Below, piece after piece: positions 9,772 to 20,514 of a DNA stretch of 64,000 nt (position 1 is the first letter of the stretch; every line of letters begins with the position of its first letter). Both the position numbers and the translations under genes were made by a program. Source of the stretch: Stomorhina lunata (taxonomy: Eukaryota > Arthropoda > Insecta > Diptera > Rhiniidae); the NCBI GenBank assembly GCA_933228675.1, contig OW121741.1, positions 38,531,952 to 38,595,951 of the forward strand, read 5' to 3'. The notes under the pieces were generated by a model, which worked only from the letters and a program-made list of their open reading frames with translations, made no database searches and was not told the DNA's origin.

Positions 9772-11066
9772 TCTGGTGGTTAAATTTCAAGGGCCGATGT
9801 TGATTTTGAATAAAACACAAACTATTTGGGAAATTATTGTAATTTTATTTTATTATGATGTATTGGTATTACTCAATTATGCATGGAACAAAATATCGGC
9901 CAAACGGGCGCCGCGACCACGGCGGCACACCTCCATCCGATGGTTCAAATTTTCAATGACCCTGAGGCATAATGGAGGTTCTATGCCGTTAATGTGCCGA
10001 ATTATCTCATCCTTTAGCTCTTGAATTGTTGCTGGCTTATTGACGTACACCTTTTCTTTCAAATAACCCCAAAGAAAAAAGTCCAACGGTGTCAAATCAC
10101 ATGATCTTGGCGGCCAATTGACATCGCCATTACGTGAGATAACACGGCCATTGAATTTGTTGCGCAAAAGAGCCATTGTTTCGTTAGCTGTGTGGCAAGT
10201 GGCACCGTCCTGCTGTAACCACATATCGTCCACATCCAAATCTTCCAATTCGGGCCATAGAAAGTTCGTTATCATCTCACGATAGCGAACACCATTCACA
10301 GTAACTGCCTGACCGGCCACATTTTGGAAAAAATACGGCCCGATGATGCCGCCAGCCCATAAACCGCACCAAACAGTCACTCTTTGTGGGTGCATTGATT
10401 TTTCGACAATCACTCTTGGATTCTCATTCGCCCAAATGCGGCAATTCTGTTTAATGACGAATCCACTGAGGTCAAAATGTGCCTCATCACTGAAGATGAT
10501 TTTCTTTGAAAATTGATCATCCACTGTTGCCATTTCTTGCCACCACTCTTCCCATTCACGACGTTTGGAATGGTCAAGAGGCTTTAGTTCTTGAGCCAAT
10601 TGCACCTTGTAAGCGTTTAAATGCAAGTCTTTATGCATAATGTTCATCAACGACGAGCGTGAGAGGTGCAATTGTTGGGCACGACGACGAGTTGAGGTGG
10701 ACGGCTCTTCAGCCACACTATCGCGAACAGCAGCAATATTTTCTGCAGTACGATCATGCACTGGTGTTCTCACATCTTCTACAGATCCGGTTTGCTCGAA
10801 TTTTTCCACGATTTTTGCGATTGTACGCACATTTGGACGATCAAATTGACCAAAAAAATCACTAAGTGCACGATATGCATTTTGATTTGAACGCCCATTT
10901 TCATAATAAGTCTGGATAACTTTAACACGTTGTTGGATTATGTATCTCTCCATGGTTCAAATTGAGTATGTCTGAAATAGAGAAATATCAAAAAAAATTC
11001 GGAAAAAAACTTGGCGTTTAGGTGTGGTTCACATTCAACATCGGCCCTTACAATTTAACCACCTGA
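9772..11066 (-). mobile_element. Structurally intact DD41D mariner-like element (family B)
   Basis: This 1295-bp element is flanked by TA (9770-9771, 11067-11068). The TIRs are well matched: left TCTGGTGGTTAAATTTCAAG, right (reverse complement) TCAGGTGGTTAAATTGTAAG, both followed by GGCCGATGTTGA. It contains one full-length transposase frame on the minus strand. It is the only transposon in the window with both ends and an undamaged transposase. Confidence 0.95.
9877..10953 (-). CDS. DD41D Tc1/mariner transposase, 358 aa, intact
   Basis: A cut-and-paste transposase predicted to bind the element's TIRs and catalyse excision and TA-targeted insertion in the nucleus. Residues 1-115 or so form the N-terminal DNA-binding region: a DUF4817-like HTH (VKVIQTYYENGRSNQNAYRA) and a second HTH around RRRAQQLHLSRSSLMNIMHK. 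The DDE domain follows, with the first Asp in IIFSDEAHFDLSG, the second in WLQQDGATCHTA and the third in CDLTPLDFFLWG. I count 41 residues between the second and third Asp. Length matches its relatives, and there is no frameshift or internal stop. The start MERYIIQQR lies just inside the right TIR, as expected. Whether it is active cannot be judged from sequence alone. Confidence 0.93.
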   Translation of the reverse strand: MERYIIQQRVKVIQTYYENGRSNQNAYRALSDFFGQFDRPNVRTIAKIVEKFEQTGSVEDVRTPVHDRTAENIAAVRDSVAEEPSTSTRRRAQQLHLSRSSLMNIMHKDLHLNAYKVQLAQELKPLDHSKRREWEEWWQEMATVDDQFSKKIIFSDEAHFDLSGFVIKQNCRIWANENPRVIVEKSMHPQRVTVWCGLWAGGIIGPYFFQNVAGQAVTVNGVRYREMITNFLWPELEDLDVDDMWLQQDGATCHTANETMALLRNKFNGRVISRNGDVNWPPRSCDLTPLDFFLWGYLKEKVYVNKPATIQELKDEIIRHINGIEPPLCLRVIENLNHRMEVCRRGRGARLADILFHA

Positions 11067-11068
11067 TA

Positions 11069-11739
11069 TAATTTTCTAATAAAAAAAAAAAAACTAAGTA
11101 AATTCGGTAATATTTTAACAAAACTCGACTATTTAGTACTTACAGGTCATAGAAATGTAAATCATGTCTATCCTTAAGAAATTTTTTTGGCTGAATATCC
11201 TTAGACGTGTCGTCAAGGACACCAATTTTCGGGGAAAATTTGCAATAATCCGAAACTACTTCGTGAATTTTTAATTTTGATGGCTTAAAATAAAGCAACT
11301 TTAGTTCTCTTTTATACTCCATTAAATTTTTTTAATAATTTAATTGTAAGTGGTTAAAATTTGGGCAAGGCCGAAAATACTCCTATTTTTTTCCCACATA
11401 AAAAAGTTTAACACTTTGTGGGCGGATGCGGCACGCGTTTAGCTTATGCAATTTAAAAAATATTACAGTATGATTTTATGTTACGCAGAACATTTCTGGG
11501 GGAGTTACGGTTCAATTTCGCACTTTCGTAATATAAGATGCACCCTAATATACATAGTAATCATTTAAAGCCTAAGGAGGTATTTGTGCGAAATTTTTTT
11601 CCATACTATCGTTTTTGCGGCATTTATAATTATTGATGTTCATTACGTCTTATATTAGATTAAGGATCAAATGTGAACCAATTTTTCCGAAATTTCAATG
11701 CGAATCGTGGTAGCAAAACTTTGACTTAAGCTTAACATA
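11069..11739. other. No gene seen
   Basis: A 60-codon minus-strand frame (11140-11322) has no recognisable domain. Nothing else is supported between the mariner element and tRNA-MITE copy B. Confidence 0.45.
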
Positions 11740-13043
11740 CCCAGTAAAACTTTTCATTACCAAATAATGAGTTAAACAGTTAAACTATTGAACACGAACT
11801 ACTTACTCAATCGCTGTTTAAGTCATTACATTAACATGGGGATGTCATTGGAGGCAAGTACTTACCAATTGCAGAAAAGTAATGACTTGGGTAAGCAATT
11901 TGAAAGCAACAACAACAACAGCAACAACTTTTTTGTTGTTGTTTTATTCAAAACATATATTTTTAAACGAAATACAAATTTTTTTTATGATCCCATGGGG
12001 GCTCGAACCCAGACCCTCCGTCTGCTAGGCAGAGGCTCTTCCACTGAGCTACTTCATATGTTGAAAACTTAGCAGCTTATAATTAATATAAACAATTTTT
12101 ATTTTTAGATCCAAAATCATGTGAAAATAACTTTGTTTTTCCCTGCTTTCTTTTGCTTTGTTGTAATTTTTGGAAAAATATTTTTATACGATTTTTTGTA
12201 ATTATTTTAAAACTTTTTTAAAATTATTTTAAAACTTAAACAATTTAAATCTTCTTTTTTGTATAAGTTTACTTTTACTTACTTAAATGTTACAACCTGT
12301 TAAGGTCAAAGTCCGAGCAAATTTTAGAATTCCATGGATTTCGATCTTGTGCGAATATTCTCTAATTTTATAGGCCAAGCTTTGAAAAATGTTCCTATAC
12401 TTGGTCTTTCTATCGAAGTTTCGGACATCCTCCTCTAACATTAGGTAGTGGGACATTTCAATTCTAATTTTATCCTCTTCATTGTATTTTTTTTCAAGAG
12501 ACGGTTACTAGCTCGTAATCCTAACCCATTTTTATCGATCTTATGGGACAACTCTCGGAACATGTTAACTCACAATATTAATGGGTGTTAAACTAGCTCC
12601 CCGGGTGATACTATGAGGAGGTGTGTGTCCACAGTTGAGATGAAGGATGACCCAGATAAGTTGGGCTTACCAAGTTAAGACCAATTAGACCAATCGTGTT
12701 TGGTATTAAACATTCCCTACATAATCAAAATTGACTCATGATGGTATTTTTTCATTAACATGAGTTAGTTTTACAAATTTTTTTTACAGAAGATAATATT
12801 TAAGTTCTTAAAATTCAAAAATCATTTAAAAAGACTCTTTTTATAAAAAAAAAAAAAAAAAAAAAACTAAAAAAAAATTGTTGCCCTTGGTGGGATTTGA
12901 ACCGGCGCCATTCAGTTTAAATTACCATCTTAATTACAAATAAGTACTTCTGTAATAACTTATTATTTATTCGGATGGTATGTTGTAGTCGTTACAAGGT
13001 AACCAGTTATCAGAGTACTTGCCATTACCAAAGTTTTGCTGGG
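11740..13043 (-). mobile_element. tRNA-bearing MITE, copy B (1304 bp)
   Basis: Same layout as copy A: CCCAGTAAAACTTTT at the left, GTTTTGCTGGG at the right, tRNA-like module at 11986-12058 (minus strand), and a second B-box-like site near 12898. It is near-identical to copy A through most of its length, with small indels in A/T runs, so the family has moved fairly recently. Confidence 0.85.
11986..12058 (-). pseudogene. tRNA-like Pol III module inside MITE copy B
   Basis: 73 nt. A box TAGCTCAGTGG and B box GGTTCGAGCCC are intact. It differs from copy A by one base in the anticodon-stem 3' side (ACGGA instead of TCGGA), which alters stem pairing. Confidence 0.65.
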
Positions 13044-13917
13044 ATAGATAGTCTGCCAGCCAAGTAAAAAAATCTTTAAATCGTTTTTTCGATCTAGATC
13101 TCAAATTTTTTTTAATTTATGAAATCAATTATCGGCTAAATTTTCCAAATTCTAAGTTTAACTTGATTTCATTTCCTTTTTATCATTGCAGTTTCCCTAT
13201 ACGAAACTAAAGATATCTGGTCAAGCTACACAATATGCAATGTGCCGCTAAGATATGTGATTTATCGTTCAATCGTAGTAAGTCGATTATTTTTTTAAAT
13301 AACGTATAGATTGGTTAGGTTATTGATAAAGTCTGGTAATTAGACTGGCTCAGCCAGAAGAGAAGGAGACTTCTGAACGACAATGATCAGACCCACTAAG
13401 ACTATATTACTGGGTTCAAATCCCATTTGGATCGCATAAAAAAGCTCTTAAGTGGGATAATTTATATGTAAGATTTTTAGATAATATTCAAGTTTTTAAA
13501 TAAATGAAAGTCTAGAGTTAGTCCCCTTCTGAATGTTAAGAATCAGACTTACTTAGACTATAAAGTCGTTCAAAAAACCACAAAAACGGAATTTCTATAT
13601 CAGCCAAACCTTCCATATCTTCAAAGAAATAAAAGCCTAGAATTAGTCCCCTACTGATCTTCGGATCTCAATCGAAAAACTAAGCATCTACAATTCGAAA
13701 GGATTGTAGATCCGTATTTGATAGGATATAAATAATAATACGATAAGTGCCGCCAAGGAGACAGATTTTATTGTCGGCAATTTGAATACATTTTTGAATT
13801 CGTTAAAACCATTTGTTGTAGTAGTTCATCTATTCCCATTGAGACACCTCCAAAACGCTTTAACTGCTTTTTCGGCATTCGTAAATAGTTGACCACGCAG
13901 GTTTAAGAAAAAACATT
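13044..13917. other. No gene; one isolated tRNA-like B box
   Basis: No coding region. Near 13347-13425, TGGCTCAGCC and then GGGTTCAAATCCC resemble A and B boxes about 64 bp apart. No cloverleaf is convincing. It could be the head of an old SINE. Confidence 0.4.
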
Positions 13918-14010
13918 CAGGGTTGGCAAACATGGTACAATTGTACTTTTGATGATAGATTTTTAACCTGATTGGTACCGTATTACTACCGCATTCTACC
14001 TGATACAATT
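13918..14010 (+). repeat. hAT-like terminus CAGGGTTGGCAAACATGGT
   Basis: The 93-bp stretch is homologous to 42625-42734 read in reverse (CAGGGACGGCAAACATGGT). Both continue with AACCTG, TTGG(T/C)ACCGT and TACTACCGC at matching spacing. CAGGG is typical of hAT ends. No partner end or duplication was found. Confidence 0.6.
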
Positions 14011-14038
14011 TTTCAATTCTTTATTTTTTACTGTTTAA

Positions 14039-14378
14039 CACCTTCACGCCGGCACTGCAATTCATGTTTCGCGCCCATAGACGGTTGCGCTGAAAGCTTT
14101 TTGTTCCATCGGACGGTGCCGAACTAAATGTTTCAACGAAATAGTATCGCACGGGAAAACGGTCTCCATGGATCTGCATTTTTCTTTCGATGCTATTGTG
14201 GTTATGTTATTGGTTATGTTATTTGGTGATGCACACTGATTGGTAGTACAATCATATGCGAGCCACCGGTGGTACGAGCCGCCCGATGAGACAATTCTGT
14301 GCGAGCCACCGGTGGTACGCGCCGCCCTATCAGACAGACATGTGCGAGCCACCGGTGGTACACGCCGGCGTGAACGTG
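14039..14378. mobile_element. TTAA-flanked, GC-rich 340-bp MITE (piggyBac-like)
   Basis: TTAA lies directly outside both ends (14035-14038 and 14379-14382). The ends are inverted repeats CACCTTCACGCCGGC / GCCGGCGTGAACGTG with one mismatch. TTAA targeting is characteristic of piggyBac-type integration. The element is much GC-richer than its surroundings and contains three exact-period 43-bp repeats. A 96-codon minus-strand frame inside is a by-product and is not called. Confidence 0.8.
14258..14366. repeat. Three 43-bp direct repeats with CCACCGGTGG palindrome
   Basis: GCGAGCCACCGGTGGTAC begins at 14258, 14301 and 14344, a period of exactly 43. The core CCACCGGTGG is a perfect palindrome. The third copy merges into the right terminal repeat of the MITE. 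Confidence 0.85.
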
Positions 14379-14475
14379 TTAATTATGAATTTTTCGGAAG
14401 ACTAAAACTGTAAACTGTTCTTAAAATGAAGCTACATAAGATAACACATAGAAATAAGTGTGAGGCCAACTGGTA

Positions 14476-15408
14476 AAGGGTGTCCCAACTAGAACGTAAT
14501 TTTTAAATTTTAAATAAAACAATTTCAAAACAGTTTCTCTGGCTGTATGACAGCCACATGCCCTCCACATTTATTTTTTCAATTATAGGCAAGAATAAAC
14601 TGGTTATAATTTCACGATACCGAATACCATTGACTGTTTGCGCTTAACCCGCCTCATTTTCATAAAAAAGGTCCAATGACTCCTCCAGCCCAAAAACCAC
14701 ACCCCACAGTGACACGTTGAGGATACATTTGCTTCACGTGAAACACTCAAGGATTTTCCTTACCCCAACTGCGACAATTTTGCCTATTGGCGAAGCCATC
14801 AAGATGGAAATGGGCCTAGTCACTGAAGATGATTTTATCGGCAAAATCAGCATTTTCATGTTGTCTCTCCAATACCCAATTAACGAACTTCCTTCGCTGT
14901 CCAAGGTCATCTGGCTTCAGTTCCTGACTCAATTGAACTTTGTATGCCTGAAGATGCAAATCTTTCGTCAAAATTCGCTGCCTAGTGGATTTGGAGACAC
15001 CAATTTGCTGAGCTCGGTGTCGAATTGAGGTGGATGGAGTTTGAGCGACATCATCAGGTACAACTGCGACATTTTCGGTCGATCGACCTGGTCGAAAGCG
15101 CGTTGTTGTCTTTACATCACTAACAGACCCAGTTTCGGCAAATTTATCCATTAATCTCCTTGCAGTTGACTCTTTTGGAGCATTATTGTGACCCCAAATC
15201 GATCGCAATTTGCGAACTGTAGCCGCAAAACTTTCACCATTTTGGTAAAACAATTTCACAAATAGAATGCGTTGTTCATTTGTGTAGCTCTCCATTTTTA
15301 CTTACCTCGTACCTTCTACTAGCAAACAATAACAATTGCTCAAATGTCAAACAATGACACTTTGAATCGCGCCAAATTTAAAAATTGCGTTCTAGTTAGG
15401 ACACACTT
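14476..15408 (-). mobile_element. DD41D mariner-like element (family C), internally deleted, 933 bp
   Basis: TA flanks both ends (14474-14475, 15409-15410). The TIRs read AAGGGTGTCCCAACTAGAAC and, from the right, AAGTGTGTCCTAACTAGAAC, followed by G(T/C)AATTTTTAAATTT. The transposase region downstream of GMWL, including the second and third catalytic Asp, is missing, so it is a deletion derivative. Confidence 0.88.
14555..15295 (-). pseudogene. Truncated DD41D transposase (family C)
   Basis: The N-terminus is intact: MESYTNEQRILFVKLFYQNG, a second HTH (RAQQIGVSKSTRQRILTKDL) and the start of the DDE domain (KIIFSD). A stop follows where relatives continue EAHF. The remainder (TVNGIRYREII, EGMWL) survives in shifted frames down to about 14560 and then ends abruptly. 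Without the second and third Asp it cannot be catalytic. Confidence 0.85.
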
Positions 15409-15410
15409 TA

Positions 15411-15910
15411 GTATTTCGATTGACTCTGAGTTGATTTTAAGTTCAAGTGCAATTTTAAAGACATTTCTATTGAAATTGGTTTAAATAGGTTGATTATTTC
15501 AGGTACTTACTATAGGACCGGAACCGCGGAATTAAGATGTAGGTTATGACCTCAACAATTTTTTGAAATTTCAGATAATTTAAGCAATAATATAAAAAGG
15601 GTAGCTGTAAGTGACTGTATCATATTTTTTTGAAATGCTTCGTATTTGACCATGCCTCCGATTCAAGATCTTCATTTTAAAATCACTTTAATATCCCATG
15701 GCAAGTGGTCCATACTTGACCCTAGCTCTCATACTGCAGGGATTTTTTCTAAGCAAAAGTTTTAATGGGAATTTTATTATGAATTTCAATTGTTTAATTT
15801 TAATCGATATTCGGATTAAAAGGGATCAAATAAGATCCTTTATGTAGTTTCGAATTTAAAAGAAGCCATTTTTTAGCCAAAATATTCAATTTTAAATACA
15901 ATATATCTGT
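15411..15910. other. No gene seen
   Basis: AT-rich. GACCCTAGCTCTCATAC near 15718 resembles internal parts of the dispersed TATACCC-type repeat. The segment 15455-15515 resembles 42130-42175 in inverse orientation. Confidence 0.4.
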
Positions 15911-16131
15911 GGCTTGGTGCTAAAAGGGCCAATGTCAAAAACAATAGTTTTGAGAAAACTCGTATTTAAAGTTTTTAGTTTCCATATAAATTTATAGAAT
16001 TATAAATCTGTTTAGATTTTAGTTATAGTTTAGCTATTGGAGCCAAATAAATGAGGGTTAAAAAGGGAATCTAATGCAATGATTAACTGAAAACAGCAAG
16101 AAATTTACATTGGCCCTTTTAGCACCAAGCC
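15911..16131. repeat. Foldback MITE with perfect 25-bp inverted arms
   Basis: The 25 bases at 15911-15935 (starting GGCTTGGTGCTAAAAG) are the exact reverse complement of 16107-16131. Weaker inverted similarity extends about 30-60 bp further out on both sides (AATAYATCTG). The central 170 bp is AT-rich and non-coding. Confidence 0.75.
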
Positions 16132-16564
16132 TCAGATGTATTCTGTATTAAAAATTTTCTGATAATTTTCTAAAAAGTACATTTTGTTTTCATATTTGGT
16201 ACAATATCAATTAAACCATTTTCCATCCCTGTGTCATGTTAGGACTTTACGGAGTTATGAGTCATCATTTTTATGTTTTGACAGCTCGCACTGTCATAAT
16301 TGAGAATGATACCTCCTCGGAGGTTAATTTTGTAAACTTCTCCGAAGACTTCGGGTAAACATATAGTCGTGTACCACTTAAATAAAAAGTGGCAACTATT
16401 GCTCAAGCGAAATAGTTGCCATATAGCCCATTCACCCCGTGAGCAGGCCTGCCGCATTTTCCGATTTATTGGCATTTTGGCAATTTTTAACCTAAAAAAT
16501 AGGAATGTGCCGATATGCAGATTTTGTCTATAAAATTGGCGATTTTTAAGATAATATCGGAAAC

Positions 16565-17755
16565 CAACTTTACTTAGCCGCCGCCACAGTTGATTGTCAT
16601 TTGAGCCCTTTTTATGGCATTTTCCATCACTTTGGCCAAAACTTCCGGCGATAGGTCCTCACATTCTTGACGGATATTGTCTTTAAGAGCTGTAAGAGTC
16701 TGAGGCTTGTTGATATAAACCCGCGACTTCAAAAAGCCCCACAAAAAGAAGTCTGCAGCGGTCAAATCAGGCGATCTTGCTGGCCAGTGCAATTGGCCAA
16801 AACGGGAGATTAGGCGCCCGGGAAATGCATCCTTCAGCATATCGGTTGTGGCACGTGCAGTGTGTGCCGTTGCACCGTCCTGTTGGAACCACATGTTTTC
16901 CAATCCCAATTAATCAAGTTGAGGCAAAAAGAACTTAATGATTGCTCTGTAGCGCTCACCATTGACAGTAACCGTTTGGCCCGCGACGTCTTCGAAGAAA
17001 AAAGTTCCGATGACTCCTCCAGCGAAAACAGTACACCATACAGTTACTTTGAGCGGGTATAATGTCTCTTCGTGGGTTACACGCGGATTTTCAGTGCCCC
17101 AGAAGCGCAAATTTTGCTTATTTACGTACCCGCTAAGATGGAAATGGGCCTCATCACTCATGATTATTTTTGATGAAAAATCATCTTCCTCTTGGTGGTG
17201 ATTAAGGATGGCTTGAGCGTATGTTAGACGCGATTGGCGGTCAGCAGCTAACAGCTGATGCACCGTCTGGACTTTGTACGGAAACATCTTCAAATCTTTT
17301 ACCAAAATTCGCTGTAAAGACCGTCGACTGATAACCATTTGCGTGGCACGTCGTCTGGTCGATGTCGACGGCGCTTCCATGACATCCTCGGCTACAGCAG
17401 CAATATTCTCTGCAGAACGGCTACTCCGGGGTCTGTCACGCCTGGCAGCATCTCGTGTTGTGCCAGTCTCTTCGAAGCGAGCGGCTAAACGTCGCAGTGT
17501 TTCACCAGTAGGCGTAGGACGGCCAGGAAATATGCGACGAAATTTACGTTGTGCCAAAGTCAGCGACCGATTATTGGTCAAATAAATAGTCACCAATATT
17601 CCGCGTTCCGGAGCAGTGTAGCGTAACATTGTTTATTAACGTGTATTTCGCAAGTGTTTACTACACAAATGTCAAAACAGAATTGACATTAGGGACCAAT
17701 CGCAAAATTTAGAGCATTTTCTGATAGGAGGTTTACTTTTGCGCCACCTTGTATA
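16565..17755 (-). mobile_element. DD41D mariner-like element (family D), left end missing
   Basis: The right end, reverse complemented, begins CAAGGTGGCGCAAAAGTAAA just before TA at 17756-17757. No matching left TIR is present. The transposase C-terminus runs almost to the breakpoint near 16565. It is nested in the hAT-type insertion. Confidence 0.75.
16574..17629 (-). pseudogene. DD41D transposase (family D) with one nonsense codon
   Basis: One frame runs from MLRYTAPERGILVTIYLTNN to the C-terminus with a single TAA near 16910, between PQLD and LGLENMW. Domain order is HTH, second HTH (RRRATQMVISRRSLQRILVK) and DDE domain, with Asp in IIMSDEAHFHLSG, WFQQDGATAHTA and PDLTAADFFLWG. I count 41 residues between the second and third Asp. 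Apart from the stop it is full length (about 351 codons), so decay is recent or this copy was nearly intact when it was trapped. Confidence 0.88.
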
Positions 17756-17770
17756 TGGGCAAATCCTGCG

Positions 17771-18733
17771 TGACGGACGATACATTTGTACGGATGTTGT
17801 TGTACTTAAATGTATCCCATTGACGTTCTACACTAGATATCTTTGCACCGATTTCAGAGAATATTAGCCCATCGATTGTGCTATCGAATGGAATTTGTTA
17901 ATTTACATATATCCGCTTTTAAAGTGCTGTGACGGACGCTACAAAAAATGGAAGTAACTTTTTTTTCAACACATGTTTCTGTAATTTTCATCAAATCGGT
18001 CATAGTTATAAAAAAATTGTAAATTTAAAAAATATTTGAAAGTTTCCAGTTTCACCAAAAATCCATAAATGAACTGTTGCGGACGCTATGTGACGGACGA
18101 TACAGTTTTTACTTGCATGTTTTTTTTATTAGGAAAAAATGCATATTTCATATATTTTTTAAGGATTCGTTATTCAGTGAAAATTATGGCTTTATTTGTT
18201 CCCGAATTTCATCTCCTTCCTTTTTATGTTCGCGGTAAAAAATGCGATTTTTGGGCACAATTTAATATTTCACAAAACGGCTACATACGTATATTTATTT
18301 AAAGTTTTACACTTTTTACATCATATTTTTGCCGAAAGGATGCTGTGGCTAGCTGTTAGAGTGTCCCAAAAATAAAAAAAATAAAATTTCAAAAGCATCA
18401 AATTTGCCCCACTGTATGTTTTTTTTAACACCTAATGCCTTAAATTTAATCTGTGGATATAGACAGTGTTATTGCTTTATGAATAAGACAGACATGTGTT
18501 CGTAAATTTTGTATATCATAAATATCATTTTGTAAAAAATATATAGGTACTGTGACGGACGCTACACACTTTCCGATACTTATTATTCTGTAAAATGTTA
18601 TATTAACATCTATATATTTTTAGCCTAATGTAAAGCATACTATAAGTTCTCTTTACGAACCAAGTTCAATTGGAGAACAAAGAAAAAATAGTCAAACTAA
18701 AAAAAACTTTATTTCTGTGACGGACGCTACACA
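17771..18733. repeat. TGTGACGGACGCTACA motif array, spacing about 160 bp
   Basis: TGACGGACG occurs at 17771, 17930, 18091, 18553 and 18718, followed each time by (C/A)TAC. A decayed GCGGACGCT lies at 18079. Intervals are 159, 161, 462 (about three units) and 165. The sequence between motifs is not obviously conserved and codes for nothing I recognise. Confidence 0.7.
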
Positions 18734-18992
18734 CTGTGAGCCCTTTTTTATTTGACGTTATTTATATCACTCCAGTTACTTCTGATGGGGTTTTTTACAT
18801 CTATTTGTATAAAATTAAGCAGACTTTGAGTCCCTACTGAAACTTGATACCTAAATGGATGTTTTTGCGATTTGTATAAACTTTTAAAAAACCTATTATT
18901 TTTAAAAATGTATATAAATTCGACATAGGTGCAAATAAACTCTGACATTCACGAAGAGAGCAATCAAAAATTGTATCCATTATATATTCTAA

Positions 18993-19168
18993 AGGATCAA
19001 TATATGGATAATTTTTCCATAAACACCAATACGCGATTTTGACAGTTTCAAAAATGTGTCCTTGGTTTAATATTTTTCGGATTTGTCCATATGTTAAATT
19101 TTTCCATAAACACAAATACGTGATTTTGACAGTTTTAAAATTTTGTCCTTGGTTTAATATTTTTTTAG
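18993..19168. repeat. Two tandem copies of an 85-bp unit
   Basis: Each unit contains TTTTTCCATAAACAC, then ACG(C/T)GATTTTGACAGTTT, then TCCTTGGTTTAATATTTTT. The two copies are about 85 bp apart, just upstream of the 120-bp array. Confidence 0.65.
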
Positions 19169-19234
19169 GAATTGCCCATATGACAAAGCACAGGTTAAAA
19201 AAGATAAAAGTTTTCAATAATTCCTAATGTATCG

Positions 19235-20350
19235 AAATTGTTAATAAAAAATTGTGGTATATAAAACTTTTTCTACAGAAACATTTTCAATGTTAATTTT
19301 TTCTATGAAAAAAATTTCCATTTAAAATTGTTTCTATAGAAAAAATTTCAATTAAAAATTGTTATAAAAAATTGTGGTATATAAGACTTTTTCTACAGAA
19401 ACATTTTCAATGTAAATTTTTTTCTATGAAAAAATTTCCATTTAAAATTGTTTCTATAGAAAAAATTTCAATTACAAATTGTTATAAAAAATTGTGGTAT
19501 ATAAAACTTTTTCCACAGAAACATTTTCAATGTTAATTTTTTCTATGAAAAAATTTCCATTTAAAATTGTTTCTACAGAAAAAATTTAAATTAAAAATTG
19601 TTATAAAAAATTGTGGTATATAAAACTTTTTCTACAGAAACATTTTCAATGTAAATTTTTTTCTATGAAAAAATTTCCATTTAAAATTGTTTTTATAGAA
19701 AAAATTTCAATGAAAAATTGTTATAAAAAATTGTGGTATATAAAACTTTTTCTACAGAAACATTTTCAATGTAAATTTTTTTCTATGAAAAAATTTTCAT
19801 TTAAAATTGTTTCTATAGAAAAATTTTCAATTAAAAATTGTTATAAAAAATTGTGGTATATAAAACTTTTTCCACAGAAACATTTTCAATGTAAATTTTT
19901 TTCTATGAAAAAAATTTCCATTTAAAATTGTTTCTATAGAAAAAATTTCAATTAAAAATTGTTATAAAAAATTGTGGTATATAAAACTTTTTCTACAGAA
20001 ACATTTTCAATGTAAATTTTTTTCTATGAAAAAATTTCCATTTAAAATTGTTTCTATAGAAAAAATTTCAATTAAAAATTGTTATAAAAAATTGTGGTAT
20101 ATAAAACTTTTTCTACAGAAACATTTTCAATGTAAATTTTTTTCTATGAAAAAATTTCCATTTAAAATTGTTTCTATAGAAAAAATTTCAATTAAAAATT
20201 GTTATAAAAAATTGTGGTATATAAAACTTTTTCCACAGAAACATTTTCAATGTAAATTTTTTTCTATGAAAAAATTTCCATTTAAAATTGTTTCTATAGA
20301 AAAAATTTCCATTTAAAATTGTTTCTATAGAAAAAATTTCAATTAAAAAT
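19235..20350. repeat. Tandem array, 120-bp unit, about 9 copies
   Basis: TTGTGGTATATAAAACTTTT-type starts recur every 120 bp (19251, 19371, 19491, 19611, 19731, 19851, 19972, 20092, 20212). Units are over 90 percent alike by eye. Because 120 is divisible by 3, open frames run through the array; they are low-complexity artefacts and not genes. Within each unit, blocks such as TCTATAGAAAAAATTTCAAT repeat at about 30 bp. Confidence 0.9.
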
Positions 20351-20514
20351 TGTTTCCGCCGAAAAACATTTAATACAAATTTTTTTCCATAGAAAAATTT
20401 TCATCAGTTAAAATTTTTTCTATCGAAAATTTATTTGAATAGAAAAATTTTCCATATAGAATTTTTTCCACACAAAAATTTTATACGTACAATTTTTTTT
20501 GTTAGAAAAATTTT

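Noticed and set aside
13347..13425. tRNA gene
   Set aside because: A- and B-box-like strings are present, but no acceptor, D or anticodon stem can be drawn; left as a possible SINE relic.
14062..14352. A 96-codon frame in the GC-rich MITE
   Set aside because: It lies wholly inside a 340-bp MITE made of inverted and direct repeats; it is explained by GC content.
19611..20316. Long open frames through the 120-bp array (lysine/phenylalanine-rich repeats)
   Set aside because: The unit length is a multiple of 3, so a single open frame stays open; composition is pure low-complexity AT repeat with no domain.
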